Shown: positions 25,401 through 38,607 of the stretch, one piece after another
Layout of the letters: every line of letters starts with the position of its first letter
Position numbering within the stretch: position 1 is the first letter of the stretch
Assembly (NCBI GenBank): GCA_008694505.1
Contig: VZDJ01007753.1
Coordinates: 26,391,770 to 26,455,769, forward strand
DNA length: 64,000 nucleotides
Reading direction: 5' to 3'
From: Cyanoderma ruficeps
Taxonomy: Eukaryota > Chordata > Aves > Passeriformes > Timaliidae
The notes under the pieces: model-generated
Databases searched by the model: none
Told to the model about the DNA's origin: nothing
Seen by the model: only the letters and a program-made list of their open reading frames with translations
Made by a program: the position numbers and the translations under genes

Positions 25401-28400
25401 ACCTAAAAGACCTACAGCAAAAGATGTAAAACCTTAAGTCCTTTTCAGAAGGCAATCCATATGCTTTTGAAAACATGATGATTTGTGCAAATAGAGGACC
25501 AAACTCAGTGAAGGAGGCCCTCTCCACTCCTCATCCCTTGATTTCAAAAGACATTGAACTATTAAAGTGAAAAACCCTCAAACATGTTCACCACCTATGA
25601 GGTTGTTCCAAAGATTTTTTGCACATTAAAAAAATTGAGGTTCCCTCTGCACGCCTTCCTAAATTTCCCTATTTCTGTACAAGTAAAATGCAGAGCAGTT
25701 TCTAGAAATGTTTTTTTTTGTGTCTTATAACATGCAGTGACCTTTTGATATGAATTAATGTCATCTACAAGGTGAGTGGAGAGCCTCGGATTGCATCCAT
25801 TTTCAAGTGCTTAGGGTTTTCAAACCCTAAAGCCAGAGGGGTAATGCACAGCTTTGCTGAATTCACTAGACATCTGAGCAAACAATTTTATAGTCTAAAA
25901 GAATCTCAAGTTCTGTTTAGATAACAGATGAGGATGCTGCAGGAGAGAAGCATTATTATGATATGATAGCTCAGATGCAGCCACTGCATGTGCTGAGATT
26001 TTTAAATTTAGTCCCTCAGACATGGTAGCACATTTCCAGAAGAAAAATGTATACAGAATGAAAGATCTCAATTTTTTTCAGACTTGTTATGTTCATTCAG
26101 TGTGCATGTAAAAAGTGTGCCAAACAGAGAGTTATTTAGGTGAGAGCAAATATAAATGAGTATTATAATTAATAATAATGAGGATTATTATATTATTGAT
26201 ATAAAAATCATTATTTTAAATTTTAATGAATAAATTTATTTATCATTAATGTTGTAATACTATATGGACTATATTGCTACTGCTACTGTTGCTATGTATT
26301 TCTTGTTTCTTGTTACCAGTGAAGGAGGCAACATACTTTTCACCACTCTTTCGTTCCTGAGATATTTAACTTTCTGTGCAGGTACTAGCTGTCAATCAAG
26401 GCTAATCAAACTGGCACAGTTAACATAATACATCATAAAATTTCACAGTAATGTCAACCTGTAATTCTGTCAATCTGGTTAAAGGAAATAGGCTAAAAAC
26501 AATATTGTCATTTTGTAATAACACAGGGAAACAGAATTTTGGAATAATATTTTTACTGTCTGCTATAAATATATTGTATACAGTTTTCAAGAGCAGATGT
26601 GGTTTCCATTAGGATTGAATTGGTCAAATACCCAGAGTTTTCAATCCTTATTTTTCACTTCTCTCACTCTCATATTTTCAATGTATCCTGAAAAGGAAAT
26701 GGGGTATTGCAATTCTCCTGTATTGTGACACTGGACATGTCCAGGGAAAAGAGAAAAGGGAGGTCATGAGTTTCTTCTCTGCTTGTGTCACGGCAAGGAA
26801 ATGTTATATGACGCAACTGGCCAGATTTGGTTGGATGCTAACATCTAGAAAAGATGGTTCCCAGCTCTGCTATCAGCTACATTTATATCTTTTGCATGCT
26901 AGCAGTAGAGGAAGCTCATAGCAAAGTTTCAAACCAAGACAAATATAGTTTTACTCCAGTTTATACACATGGGAACAGAAAAGTGCAGTCTGGCTATTTG
27001 CATGACATATCACAGAAATGTAGGCAGAATATGTAAGGCTTCAAACCTGATGTCTTTCTTCTTAAGACGTTATGATTTGCAGACTTTTACAAGTATTTTG
27101 GTAACCATTCAAGCTCTTATCAGACAAGGTTAAGTCTGTTGAAAATAGCTTGCTTTTCAACTTTGCCTTTGGCAAATCTTGTACGGAAATTGAATGCTAC
27201 CAAGTTCACAGCAAGATATATCCATTTGCTGCTATATGCACAAGTAACCTGCTTAAAATTAATGAGGCCTCTTATGAACTAAAATATTAATTGGGCCAAA
27301 CAGGCATTACAAAAGCCTATATGGACTTAGCCGTTCAGGAATGTTTGTAGAATATTCTTCTGTGTGGATCTCTTCTTGCCTGAAGCAATTGCTCATAAGG
27401 TGTTTAATGTGCTGGGGAAGGAACATCTTTGGAAGCATTGGGCAAATTTCTCTCTCCTCCTAAAAGTTTTTTGGTTTTTTTTTTCAAAATACAGAACATT
27501 GTATAATGAATTACCTAGGTTAGGTGGTCTTTGTCAGGTGATGACATGTATGTTTGTAAACCAGGCAAAGCTTAAAGGGAAGGCTGTGTTAGAGGGACGT
27601 TTGTTTATCAGGAATCTTAGGTTTCAGGTGCAGTGCAGAAGCTAATGGAGAAAGGATGAAAAATTATCTGAGAGCTATGAATGAAACATAGGTCTTGATG
27701 TAGAAAGGCTGGGAAATCATGTGAGAATATGATCTTTGGGAAAGGCAGTATTAACAATTGGATGCCAAAAAAAACCCCCAAACGGTAAAAACAAATGCAA
27801 ACCATCATCATGCGTGAGTACAGCATCTACAGGAATGCATGAGGCTAAACAGTCATTGCAGTAAGAGAAAAATGGCAGAACGGAAACTAAATTCACTTCA
27901 GTTTCATGTGTAAAAATCCATCATTCTTTAGCAAAATAGAACAGAGAATCTGAGATGATTACTTCTCATGGTAGATGGATAGGACTAACTAAAACATATC
28001 AGACAAAGGACTTAAAGTAATGCAAAACTTTGAAGGAAAATTTTACAAATTATATCTGGAGGGAAAAAGCAAAGGCATTTCAAGCTTACTTAATTTGCAA
28101 GCACAAACAGATCTTTAGATACCATTAGGCAGAGAACATACTGCTTTGAAAAGGGATAGCTAAATTCAGGAGCTGTTGACTCAGAAATTTAACAGAGTGG
28201 TCTTTCAACAAGGGGTTGCTTCTGAATACAGAATAAGAGCTTGGAAGTGAATGTGCAGTTGATGTAGGCATGAAAATAGTGAGAAAGCTCAACCTCCTGG
28301 ACTTTCCTTGCTGTCATACCTAGTGACAGTAGAAGATTATTTTTTAAACCTAACAATTTGGCAGCTGTGTACAGTAGTCTTGCCCAAGCCTCATAAAATT

Positions 28401-31400
28401 ATCAGCCAAAAGGAGAAATAAACATTTTGTCTTCCCAATATATCCACGTGAAATTAATCAATAAGAGAATTGTTGTTGCAAAAATGCCCAAGCTGTTCTC
28501 AAATTTAGGTCTCCCTTTTAATTTCTCCTATAGGAGAAAGAGAGTGTGTGATTGCTCTAGAGTCATAGCCTTCACCCTCAGCCAAGAGAAGTAAGCACTG
28601 CTTTAAACGTGTCACAGGAGGTTGTGTGTTAGAACAGCACAAGAAGGGTTGTGTGTTAGTGAAAAGCAGAGAGAATACCTTAAAAAATAATGCTGGTTTG
28701 CTTCCTGCAATAAAATGCCTGCCTCAATAAGGAAGCTCTTTTTGGTTAGTCTTTACTACTATCACACAAAAGCACTGGGAGTTGACTTCTTCGAAAACAG
28801 CAAAAGAAAGTTGGAAAGAAATGTCAGAGTTAACTCAGCTCAAGACTTTCCATCTTGATAAACACCAAAAATGACCTGAAGGAAAGGAGCCCTTTGTCAG
28901 ATCTCATACCACAGCAAGGCTGAGCAGACAAAGCTCCAAAGTACAGGTCAGTCCAGTGATTTATGCAATGTGTAGTGAAGTGAAAAATATTTATAAACCA
29001 CTTGCCTTCTCTCAGAAAGGATATAGGAAAACCAATTATATCACTCGTAAAATGTGGGAGGAGCATTTCAGTGCGAACATGAATGTTTTGCAAAGAGGTC
29101 TGCTTTTAAATCAGAGCATTCAGAAACAGAAAAAACATGGACTTGATATTTAAAGAGGCTTTCTGTCGTGGACTGCAACACTATATCATTAAACAAGAGA
29201 AGTGCAACTTTTTGCAACTGCAAGAAATGGTTTGCAGTAAAGTATATATTCTAAGTTACTGTCGGTATGGTAATGCTAACTGGTATAGACTTGGGTGTAA
29301 TTCATTCAAAGTGGGAAAAGATGAGCCCAAGAAGCAGGAATCCCTCCCCCAGCTTCCAATCTGTTCCTGTATGAGAAATGACAATCACCAAGCCTCAAAC
29401 TTTCTGAGGCAGAAATGTGTCAGGAGTGTAGACAAGAAGACAGAGCAACTGGAATTTGTCTAAGTGCTTTGGGTTTTCAAACATGAAGACAAAAATAGCA
29501 CAATGAAGTTAGTTGGTTGAAGCTGGGAGGTGGAGGAGGGAGCCTGAATATACATATGGAATGTGTATTTCCTTGGGATCTCTATCCCATTACAATATTC
29601 CAGAAAAAGTTTGGGATGTTAAGCTAGAAATCTGCACTGTTGTTACCCGTGGGAGTTTTCAATTCTCAGGATTGTAATTTATGAAGAAATTTTGAATGAC
29701 TTGGATTTTGTGAACTGAAGTTCCTAGTAGAAATTGCTTTCAGCAGTTTGGTACCAATGTTAATTGTACATACTGGAGACTCATTTCAAGCCTTTGTCAC
29801 CACATGTAACCTTCTGCAGCTGAGTTATGTCTCTTCAAGTGACACCCTCAGAAGATGTAATTATAGGACAGGATTCCACTAAAAGTATCATTGAGAAGGT
29901 AATAATTCTACTATCACAAGCTTAAAAAGAAGACAGTTTAGATGAGCAGCACATCAAAACATTGCCAGTTCATTTAAATAATATGCTGGTAATGAGCTTT
30001 AACAAATTACTAAAGAAGGAATGTTAGTTTCCCTTCCGCAGAAGAGATTGTCTACATGGCAGCTGCTAGCACTAAAGTATTTTTCTAGCTAAAAGCAGTA
30101 TTGACAATTCTTTCTGGCAAATAGTGAGCCAAATAGGCAATCATGACTGTGCCATTTTTGGTTTTATGAATTCCTGTTTTGGCTTGGGAGACACCTGAAA
30201 AATTTTACAAGGGAAAGTGAGTTGGTAACTTATAGAAAGAATCAGAAAGAATGTAGAAACTAAATGTAGAAAGTATATTCTGTAAAAAAGCTAACTGTAG
30301 CTCTTCAGGAAAATTGTTTGATAAAGTTATATAAGAATAACATAGAAATAGACATTGTGAAACACCTTATGTGGTTCTTCATGTGTAACAGATTTGTGCG
30401 TTACCAATCCTCAAAGTATCATAATTATTTAACCACATTTTCTGTCATCTAAGGTTGCTAGGTTTTTTTCTTTCCAAAAACTAGCTTATATCTCTTCCAA
30501 CCCTTGAAAATGGGTATAAAGCCTTTCCAGAGTCTTCATTAGAGATTTATCAGTTATTTGACCAAGCCAGGTAAAAAAACAAAATGGAAGAGTTAAGTTT
30601 ATTAAGAAGCAAATAGATTATCTATCCTCTCAACACTACTGAAAAATACGCTAGTCATTAGTATCATCTGAGCTCTCTCTCCCCACTCTGATCCCCAGTG
30701 CTGGAGGGCCAACTTCTTTTTTTTTTAATTTCCTCTTATTAAAAAAAGGAAATTATACCCTTCAGAGAGGAAGGCAAAGCCCTTTTCTGTTTCCATCATA
30801 CATGTCGTGCTCACCAGTCACTGCCTGTTAGGCCCCAGGAGACTGGATACCTCTAAGCTTTGGTTCAGTAGTTTTTAACAGGAACACAAAAAGGAAAGAG
30901 AAAGTAGAGAGATAAATTATACTTTTAAAAATTACAATGACAAATAGATTTTAACTCTTGAAAAGTTGCTTGTGAATGTTTGAATAAAATGACGTGTAGT
31001 CTGGCAAGTAATCTGGCATTCTGTTCCCTCTTTGTCATGATCAGTACAGTTACAAAAGTAGACAGTTTTTAAGCTTTGGTGGGAACCATATGTTAGGAGT
31101 TTTTGAATTAAAGAAAGAGAGAAGTCATGCACACCTCTAGGGAAGATCGAGAAGGCACATCAGGAAGAATTTCACAGCCAAGAAAGAACTGTAATAAGAA
31201 TGGAGCATCAATCACAAATGACTTCAATTATTTTGTCATTGAGTGGAATAAAAAAATACAAAGGGATAGAAAGATGACACATTTCTTAAGCACGATTGGA
31301 ATGTTTTTAGACACCAGATCAACATGAAATATTGGGTGTCTATTTTTCATCAGAACTAAATCTGTTTCAAGAAATTACGTGCTAAAAATGTTTAATGTAA

Positions 31401-32963
31401 GTGATATGATGATAATTAATTTCAACTCTTATCTCTCTCATTAAGGGAGAATCAATATTTTAATTAATTAGTTGTTGTTATGGTTATGTAATTGATTGTA
31501 ATAATTGTAACTTTGATTCTGTGAACCAAGGACTCTTGGCCCTTGGTGATTGCAGAGGTCCCACTGTGCTGCAGCTGTCTTGTGTGTAGGTGCAGGAGCC
31601 ATCCTGCAGTCATGCAGGAGCACAAAGAGTGGAATCAATACAACACAGCACTGCAAAAGCCACATAACACTGTGGTAAGTTATTCAAGCAAGCTCCAAAA
31701 TACAACAGAAACAAAGACATCCTTGCCTTTTCCCTTCACAGATTGAACTCTAGCTGTGTTCTTCTGCTTACAAACACCTAAATAGATACACATTTCCTAG
31801 GCCCAGAGGCAAAAGTAGCAGCATGTTTGGATATTGATTGCAGTTTCTGTATGAGATTTTAAAATTTTTTGTTGTATTTACTCTTATGACTGGCTGGACA
31901 CACTTGAATGGTGTAGAGAACAACTGACTGGTTTTAAAGGATGGGAGAAAATATCTGTTTCTTTGGGGGAAAAATTAAGAGTCGGAAAAATACAGTGATT
32001 TTATGAAATACAGTATCAGACCTTGGCTAACAGATGGGAACATATATATATACATTTGTATAACATTATATGTATAATAAATTATGATGCTTATAAATTA
32101 GCAGATTCTATAATGCAAAATCTCTCCCACCCCCAAAACATCTTAGACACGCAGAAATAAGAAGGGGCAGTTTAAGTATTAGCAGCCTTAAATCATGATA
32201 AACCATCTAATGTTGGCAATTCATCAAATATAACATCAAAACCTGGAATAGTTTTGTAAAGATCTCAAGATTAACAGATCAAGTTTTTTCTTGAGAACAC
32301 TCAGATATTACCTTCAGCACACCAGGATGCAATGTATCAAACTTCAGCATTGTTAGCGTACTGAGTTTTGGGGATAAAATTCTTAATTGCCACTATGAGG
32401 AATCTGTGACTTACATTTATATACTGCTCATTAACAGGCACCCAGAATTTATTCTAATTTTCAGACATTTTAAGATCTATCTAACAGAAAATTAGTTAAT
32501 TGTTCCCATCAGTCTTTAGGTGAAGGCCAGACATTTCTTAGGTGAGGGCCAAAAATGCATGCTATTTGGCAGAATAAAAGCATTGTATTTCAAAGCTAGA
32601 AATCATATTAAAACCGGGAAGGAAACTGCTTTCTACAAGAATTGTAGAAAGTCTAAAACATTGAACTTGGAAGATACTCAGTTTTTACAAGTTAAAAGTT
32701 ACTCTGGTAGCTTTCAGATAGGTTTGAATGTTTTTCTGCTCTTTTTTACTTTCTCAGAGGTTTATGGGTTGAACTTGTGCTGAGATTTTATAATTTGAAG
32801 AGTATACAATACAGTTCCTATAAAACGTTTTAAAACTCCCTAAGACACTAATACATTTTCAATAATAGTATTCCTGTTAAATATATTATAGAAAGAATGC
32901 ATGAAAAATGGATGTGATATATGAGTTTTTTTAGATTTTGCTTGTGATGGCCTGCTTTTTTTG
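25401..32963. other. Unassigned AT-rich unique sequence
   Basis: About 7.5 kb have no recognised gene. AT-rich low-complexity sequence lies at 26150-26260. A 13-base direct repeat (GGTTGTGTGTTAG) occurs twice near 28619-28661, and a short direct repeat with core TTAGGTGA lies at 32516-32555. An exon-like stretch at 31556-31674 was considered and rejected. Confidence 0.5.
28522..28539. repeat. Perfect 18-bp palindrome
   Basis: TTTCTCCTATAGGAGAAA reads the same on both strands. There is no other supporting context. Confidence 0.6.
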
Positions 32964-33011
32964 TATANNNNNNNNNNNNNNNNNNNNATATATATATATA
33001 TATATATATAT
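32964..33011. repeat. (AT)n microsatellite with 20-N assembly gap
   Basis: Alternating TA bases at 32964-32967 are followed by 20 Ns (32968-32987) and by alternating AT to 33011. The Ns probably stand for unresolved AT repeat of unknown true length. Confidence 0.95.
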
Positions 33012-36000
33012 TCCAAAACTTACACCATCATGTACTGCACTGTCAGACTTCCACCATTATTCTCATATCTCTCTCAGCAAATGAAATTAATAGTAACTTA
33101 TTTCCTTGAATTGACAGGGGCAGAAGTATGTGCACAGAAATACATAAAGCCATCTCAATCTGTAAGTTCCAGCTGTAAATGGTTCTGACCTTTCAGTGTT
33201 GGAAATTAAGAGCATAGAATGACCAATAACTTGAGAAAAAATAGAAAACCCAGATATTACTAAAACTGTACTCTAAAATGATAAAAACACTTCCATGGGG
33301 GGGTATATGAATATTTTGGGGAAATACAATAAGTATGACAATATTTTGATTTTTTCTGTCATATCAGGAAAATTACATTTAGATGTAAGCAGCCCATAGC
33401 ATACTTCACACTTTAAGAGTTTTGACATTCTCAGATACAGTAGCCAATTGCACAGAGCATAAAAAATTTAGCACATTTTAAAGCTAATATTTTGACCTTA
33501 GCAGCTAGATGCTAATGACTGAATAAGTACAGTTTGCAAACCGAGGGAACCATCACCTCATTTGTTATGATGAGTTTATATTTTTAGAATAAGCATGTTG
33601 AATAATGACCATGAAAACCTACCTTTTATAAGAAAAAAAAAAAAATTGTACTTCCAGAGAAACAAGTTATCAGCCTAAAACATAGATTGGCTAAAACTAA
33701 ACCTTAGATATAGAAGAGCTCCTGGAAGGCACTACTGTTATATAAGGGCACCTATTGTTCCCATTGTGAGAATGGCAGTGATTTATCCTTTATGGGTGAA
33801 AACAAGGAAATGTCTTTCCTCTTTTCCAAACGGGATACTTTTATGGTGCATTTTTTTTTACTTATTACCCTCTGTACTTTGCAGACAACTTTCCCTAAGT
33901 CGTCCTTGGGCAATAACTCAACCAAAAGGAACTTCTGTGAGATAGATATAACAGAATTCAATCAAGAGTCTAGCAGGCATCATAATTACAGAGTTTTAAA
34001 TTACCATTGCTCGTAACATGCCTGGTAATGGGTAAATTAACTTCCCTTGGTTTGCTATAGAATTTGTTAATTTTGTATTCTACAATAAAAGTATTGCAAG
34101 AGAATGTGAAAAGTCATGGGAGCATGGGCGGTTTTTTAGATTGTAAGGTGGTGAGATGTCTTGCCATCTGATCCTGCACTCAGTGTAAAGGGAGAAACCT
34201 CCAACTTTATACCACTGAATGTCATAGTTCAGGAGAAAGTGATAACCACATGTGTGGAGCTGCAGAATCAAGGGTCTATCTTAGCAACTGAAAATACTCA
34301 ACATCTGCTGTTAAAATAAAAAAACCCAAAACCGCAAATAATGTATTTTTGGATTTCTGCAAAACATTGAGGGGTTTTTATGATCACAGACACATGCTCT
34401 TGAGTGTTTTCATACCCACATCATGGATTGGAGGTAGAGAAGGTCTAGAAGTGTGTGAATTGCCTTGAAAAGAAGCCACAGCAATCTAAGACAGAAAATT
34501 CTGTCAGTGTCTGTCCATCATAAAAAGGAATTTTATCAAATGTAGTAGTAATACCAAATTTAATGGAAGAAGCTCTGTTGAATACTCTGTATGATCAAGG
34601 TTTTTCTAAAAAAAACCCAAAAAACCAATCGAACAATGGCAAAGGAAATAGAGAAACTTCAGTGCAGGCATAAGGAGAGAAGAACCTGCTTAGGATTGTC
34701 TTATGACCTTTCATTGTAGTTGGCAAGAAGAGTTCCTTTGATTTCATTGGACTTTCCTGAAATCTCTAGCTACTGATATTATTTGTGCTCTAAAATCTAA
34801 AAAGCAACATCTAAGAAATGGTATCTAAGAAGCAGAGATAGCAAAATGTTTAAACAGCTTTAACAACCCAACTGTTTAAGTGGGTTTTGGTTTTTTGCCA
34901 ACGTGGGACTAAAGCCTTAGAGTGTATCTGACTTTTATAAAGCCATCATGCAAATGTCACTGATTTGTGCAAAAGTATTATAGATATCGTACCTGCTTCT
35001 CATTTTTCTTTCCCACTTATTGATTACTATGAGCTTTTGTCTTAAGGTAACAGATACTATAAAAATCCAGACTGTGTTCATGATGCTCTAAAAACAATAA
35101 GTATCATGACAGCTGCAGGAATGTTCAGGATGTCAGGATATCTTAAGGTTGGTTGTAATAAACATCTTTATGGACCTCATAACAGTGTTATGAGGAATAT
35201 TGTCATTGGCATACAAGGAACTAGTCATTATGAGGAAACATTATTATTATTATCACTATTATTACTACTGCTGTTACCACTATTATTATTAACCTAAATT
35301 TTAAAGAAGTTATAAAAATTCTATAAAAATTAAACATTAAAGGGAAGCACACAAACTTCCAGTTCTGAGAAGTTAGCTAATAAAATAGTATTATTCAAAT
35401 TCACACAGTATTTCTGTCCAAAAAACCTCAAAAACCTATGGTAACAGTAGTAGAGGTTCAAGGCATTCTGTTGCATCTCTTTGGAAGTGCTTTGCTGGTT
35501 GTTGCTCATGCAGTATACCATATTGTAGGTTTTAGTTTAGCCTAGGAAGTTGTAAAAAGCAGGTTTCTTTTTTTTTTTCAGACTAGAAATCTATTATTTT
35601 TGTCTTGCATATTGAAAGCATCTTCTAAAGAAACTCGACACTGAGTTATACTGAAATGAGAGCTGGATCTGCTACTCAGCTCTTTGAATGGGGCTTCAAA
35701 GAAGTTTTCAGTAAAATTAAGTTCCAAATAAGAAATAAAGTTTTATGATGCATCCCTTTTATTTTTTGATTTGAGTCATCCAAAATGAACACACCTGATT
35801 AACTTTAAACGTGTGAGTAAGCTCATTACAGGCACCAGGATATTTGCATATTTCAAGCTAGGTGTCTCTGGAAGATTTTTGAAGGCTGTATGTTTCGATC
35901 TTTTCACAAGTGTGCTTGCTTTTTCCTGCTTCCTCTGCTATTTTATTAACCTCCAAGTTATCCACCGTGTTGGTTTTAGCTTTCCCAGTGTGAAGGCTTA

Positions 36001-36551
36001 TATTGATTTTCAGCCATTGCAAATTTATATCTTTATATGTGTCCTGGACTCCAACTATAAAAATAACTTAATTATAAAAGTCTAAATAATTTCTTGTTTT
36101 AACAAACCTAGATTGATGCCCTTATTATGTATAAAAGAACAATAATTCGAGCACTTGTACTATTTTAGCTGTACTTGATTCTGCTTTAAGTAGAATGCCT
36201 CACAGTAAGCAATAGTTTTATCACTTAAAAATCAAATCCCATTGATTTCATTTGATTATATGTAGTAAGAGTTTCAGGAACTAAAGAGAGACTTGAAGAG
36301 GAAGTTGCACAGCTACAGAATCAGTACTTGTCTTCTCCAGTTTTATTGATATTTTAACAGCTTGGATGTAGCAGAGAGTGCTCTCTCAGACTGGTCAGTG
36401 GAGGGGGGAGGAGGTACGAGGATGCTAGCATCCTAGTATTTTTTTTAAAGTGCAACAGAAAGTGGTAAGTTTTTTATCACAAAATTCAGCTGAAGAGTTG
36501 TGATCAAGTAAAACAAAATGAAAATGAGGTGGTTTAACAATGTAATGCACA
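33012..36551. other. Unassigned sequence with an (ATT)n tract
   Basis: No gene is recognised. An interrupted ATT/ACT trinucleotide repeat spans 35240-35292. Other open frames are short and unlike known proteins. Confidence 0.5.
35240..35292. repeat. Interrupted (ATT)n microsatellite
   Basis: ATT units are interrupted by CACT, ACTACTG and ACCACT variants. It is low-complexity sequence, and the leucine-rich open frame across it is an artefact. Confidence 0.85.
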
Positions 36552-36648
36552 AGAAGACCTTCAACGGTCTTCTCTTGAAAATCTTCATTTGAAGGCCTTT
36601 TCCTGCAAATGTTCTAATGGGGTTATTTACATTATAACCCCATTAGAA
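36552..36648. repeat. Pair of perfect hairpins
   Basis: The first hairpin has 8-bp arms (AGAAGACC at 36552-36559 and GGTCTTCT at 36566-36573) with a 6-base loop. The second has 15-bp perfect arms (TTCTAATGGGGTTAT at 36612-36626 and its reverse complement at 36634-36648) with a 7-base loop. Between them the words CCTTCAA and TTGAAGG can also pair. Known microRNA precursors usually have longer imperfect stems, so a microRNA is not claimed. Confidence 0.85.
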
Positions 36649-38429
36649 AATATGGAGCTCACTGGATGTGTTCTGACAACCTCCTTGAGAATGTATTTTA
36701 CATGTATACTAAAAGGCAGAGGAAATAATTCCAGTTGTCCAAGGGCAGAAACATTTTCTTTAGGCCTCTGAATTTCATTGGAATCATCAATAGTCTTCAT
36801 GTTCTTCACTTGCCTGAAAATCTGAGCTGATCCAATTGTAAAAGCCACATTGGTTTAGGACCAATTGTCACTGACCAAGAACTAAAAAAACCACGGGTCT
36901 CCTGAATTTTGCAAAAGATGAATTCAGTAAGACTGAGGATACTCACTGAGTAGAAAGAACACAGGAGTCATGGCTTTCTTGGGGAAGTATAAGATGATGC
37001 TGTAGACTGCTGGTTGAGTAGGAACGGTTAGACAGATGTTTCTTAAGCATAATTTGTCATAGTGCTAGAAGTGGAAGTCTTAAGGTGTTGAATCAGCATT
37101 CAGCATATAAGTTATTTTGACAGTTAGTTTTTTGGTTAGGTTTGTAGTGATGCAGTAGGGGTCCAGAAGACTACAAAATATTTTAGCTAACATCAACAGC
37201 TTCAGGGAAAGGAGATTTTTTTTGGTGGCCCATGCAGGGTTTCTCTGTCATCATATTTGCATTGTTTTGTCTTGTTTGCTTTAACCAGGACTCATTTATT
37301 CTCTCAATAGTGTTGTGTTTTTATTCAGAGGCTGAACTTTGTTATACAGTGGACAAACAGGACAGTGCCTATGTGCAATGCAGTAAATAATCTGAAATGA
37401 TTGTTAACTGATACTTGTGTTTTCCCAGGGTACCTTTTTATCTTTTATTGGTACAGCATTTCTCTTGCTTACGTTGGTAAATCTTCAGGGAGCAAGGGCT
37501 GTGAAAGTGAGCTGTTAACATGTCATTTTCCACAAAAATTATTCCAGCACAAATTTCAGAAAAAACTGTTTGGAGCCCATCAGTAGGCTTTGTCTTGTCA
37601 GATATTTAGGACAAGGTATTTCTTTCTGACTGATGTTGCTGAAAGTTGCCAAAAGGTGTAAGAGTGTGTGATACTCTTGTAGGAATAGTAGTTCCTTAAT
37701 GAAGCTGGAGTTATCATAAAAGCCTTTGATACAGTGATCTGAAAATAAAGGAAATACCTATCTGCTTGAAGTCCACCTGAGCAGGTAGAAAGCCAGGCAA
37801 CCTGATATAAGTATGGGCCCTCCTGGCTGTACCTGTTCAGCTTTTCACAGGCCAGGCATGCTTAAATTTACACAGCCAGATGGTTTGAGCCAGTAGTATT
37901 CATGGGCTTTATAAGGGCAGACCTCAAGTGTAGGCCCATTTACAATTTGGGCCAGGTTTACAGGCCTGAAACAGTGTGACTTTTCAGACTTGACCACAGT
38001 GTGAACCACCTTGGAAGTTGATTACATTCTATTGAATTACAAACTAATGTAATGACATGATAATATATGATACAGCCTTTGAGACCATATCCCAGGCACG
38101 TTTAACTAGAAGGTGATTCAATGTGTTGTGTATGAGACGTGCAGACAAGACGTAACCTTATATGTAAGGAAAATTATGTTAGAGAAATAGGGAAAAGGAG
38201 AATGGGTTCTTGGTAGCTGAAACATTGACTAAGACAAGAAAGGATGACTTTGTTCCAAAGGGCAAGGAAAGATGCGATGAAGCTAGGAAAAGGGCCTAGT
38301 GCACTCCTAAGACCGAAAGATAAGTATGCCATTGAGACAAATATTTAGAAAAAAAACCCGAGAGATTTGTTTTAGAAAGAAGAGTAGTAGCTCGAGGGTG
38401 TAAACATTACATTGGGATTGAAGATATAT
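36649..38429. other. Unassigned sequence, possible CR1 trace
   Basis: Bases 37718-37735 read KAFDTV, a signature of CR1/L2 reverse transcriptases, in a short open context. The flanks do not extend the match convincingly, so it is only a hint of an ancient LINE. Nothing else is recognised. Confidence 0.3.
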
Positions 38430-38607
38430 GACTTTGTACCTAGTTCTTGAATGACCTTGGACAAATCTGTTAATCTGTCCTTGTCTCGGTCTCTGTCAGT
38501 AAATGTGGATAATAATATTTCAGTAACCCTCAATGAAATAATGAGAGTACATTCATCTGTAGTTGAGGTACTTTGCTACTACCGGGTCATGTAAGTGCTG
38601 ATGTGGA
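38430..38607 (-). mobile_element. MIR SINE (CORE-SINE family)
   Basis: The plus strand matches the reverse complement of the MIR consensus over most of its length. TGACCTTGGACAAATC corresponds to TGACCTTGGGCAAGTC. It is followed by a TTAATCTGTC...CTCGGTCTCTGTC...GTAAATGTGGATAATAATA block matching the MIR core, then AATGAAATAATGAGAGTA and a tail with GGTACTTTG and GTAAGTGCTGA. MIR is an ancient amniote SINE that survives in birds only as diverged copies. The boundaries are approximate. Confidence 0.85.

Noticed and set aside
31556..31674. Exon-like stretch between an AG and GTAAGT
   Set aside because: The donor is good, but the upstream sequence lacks a polypyrimidine tract, and the 119-base product matches no protein I know.
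35239..35297. Leucine-rich hydrophobic peptide
   Set aside because: It is produced by an ATT/ACT trinucleotide repeat.
36612..36648. MicroRNA precursor
   Set aside because: The stem is only 15 bp and perfect, and the flanks do not extend it to the length of a typical precursor.
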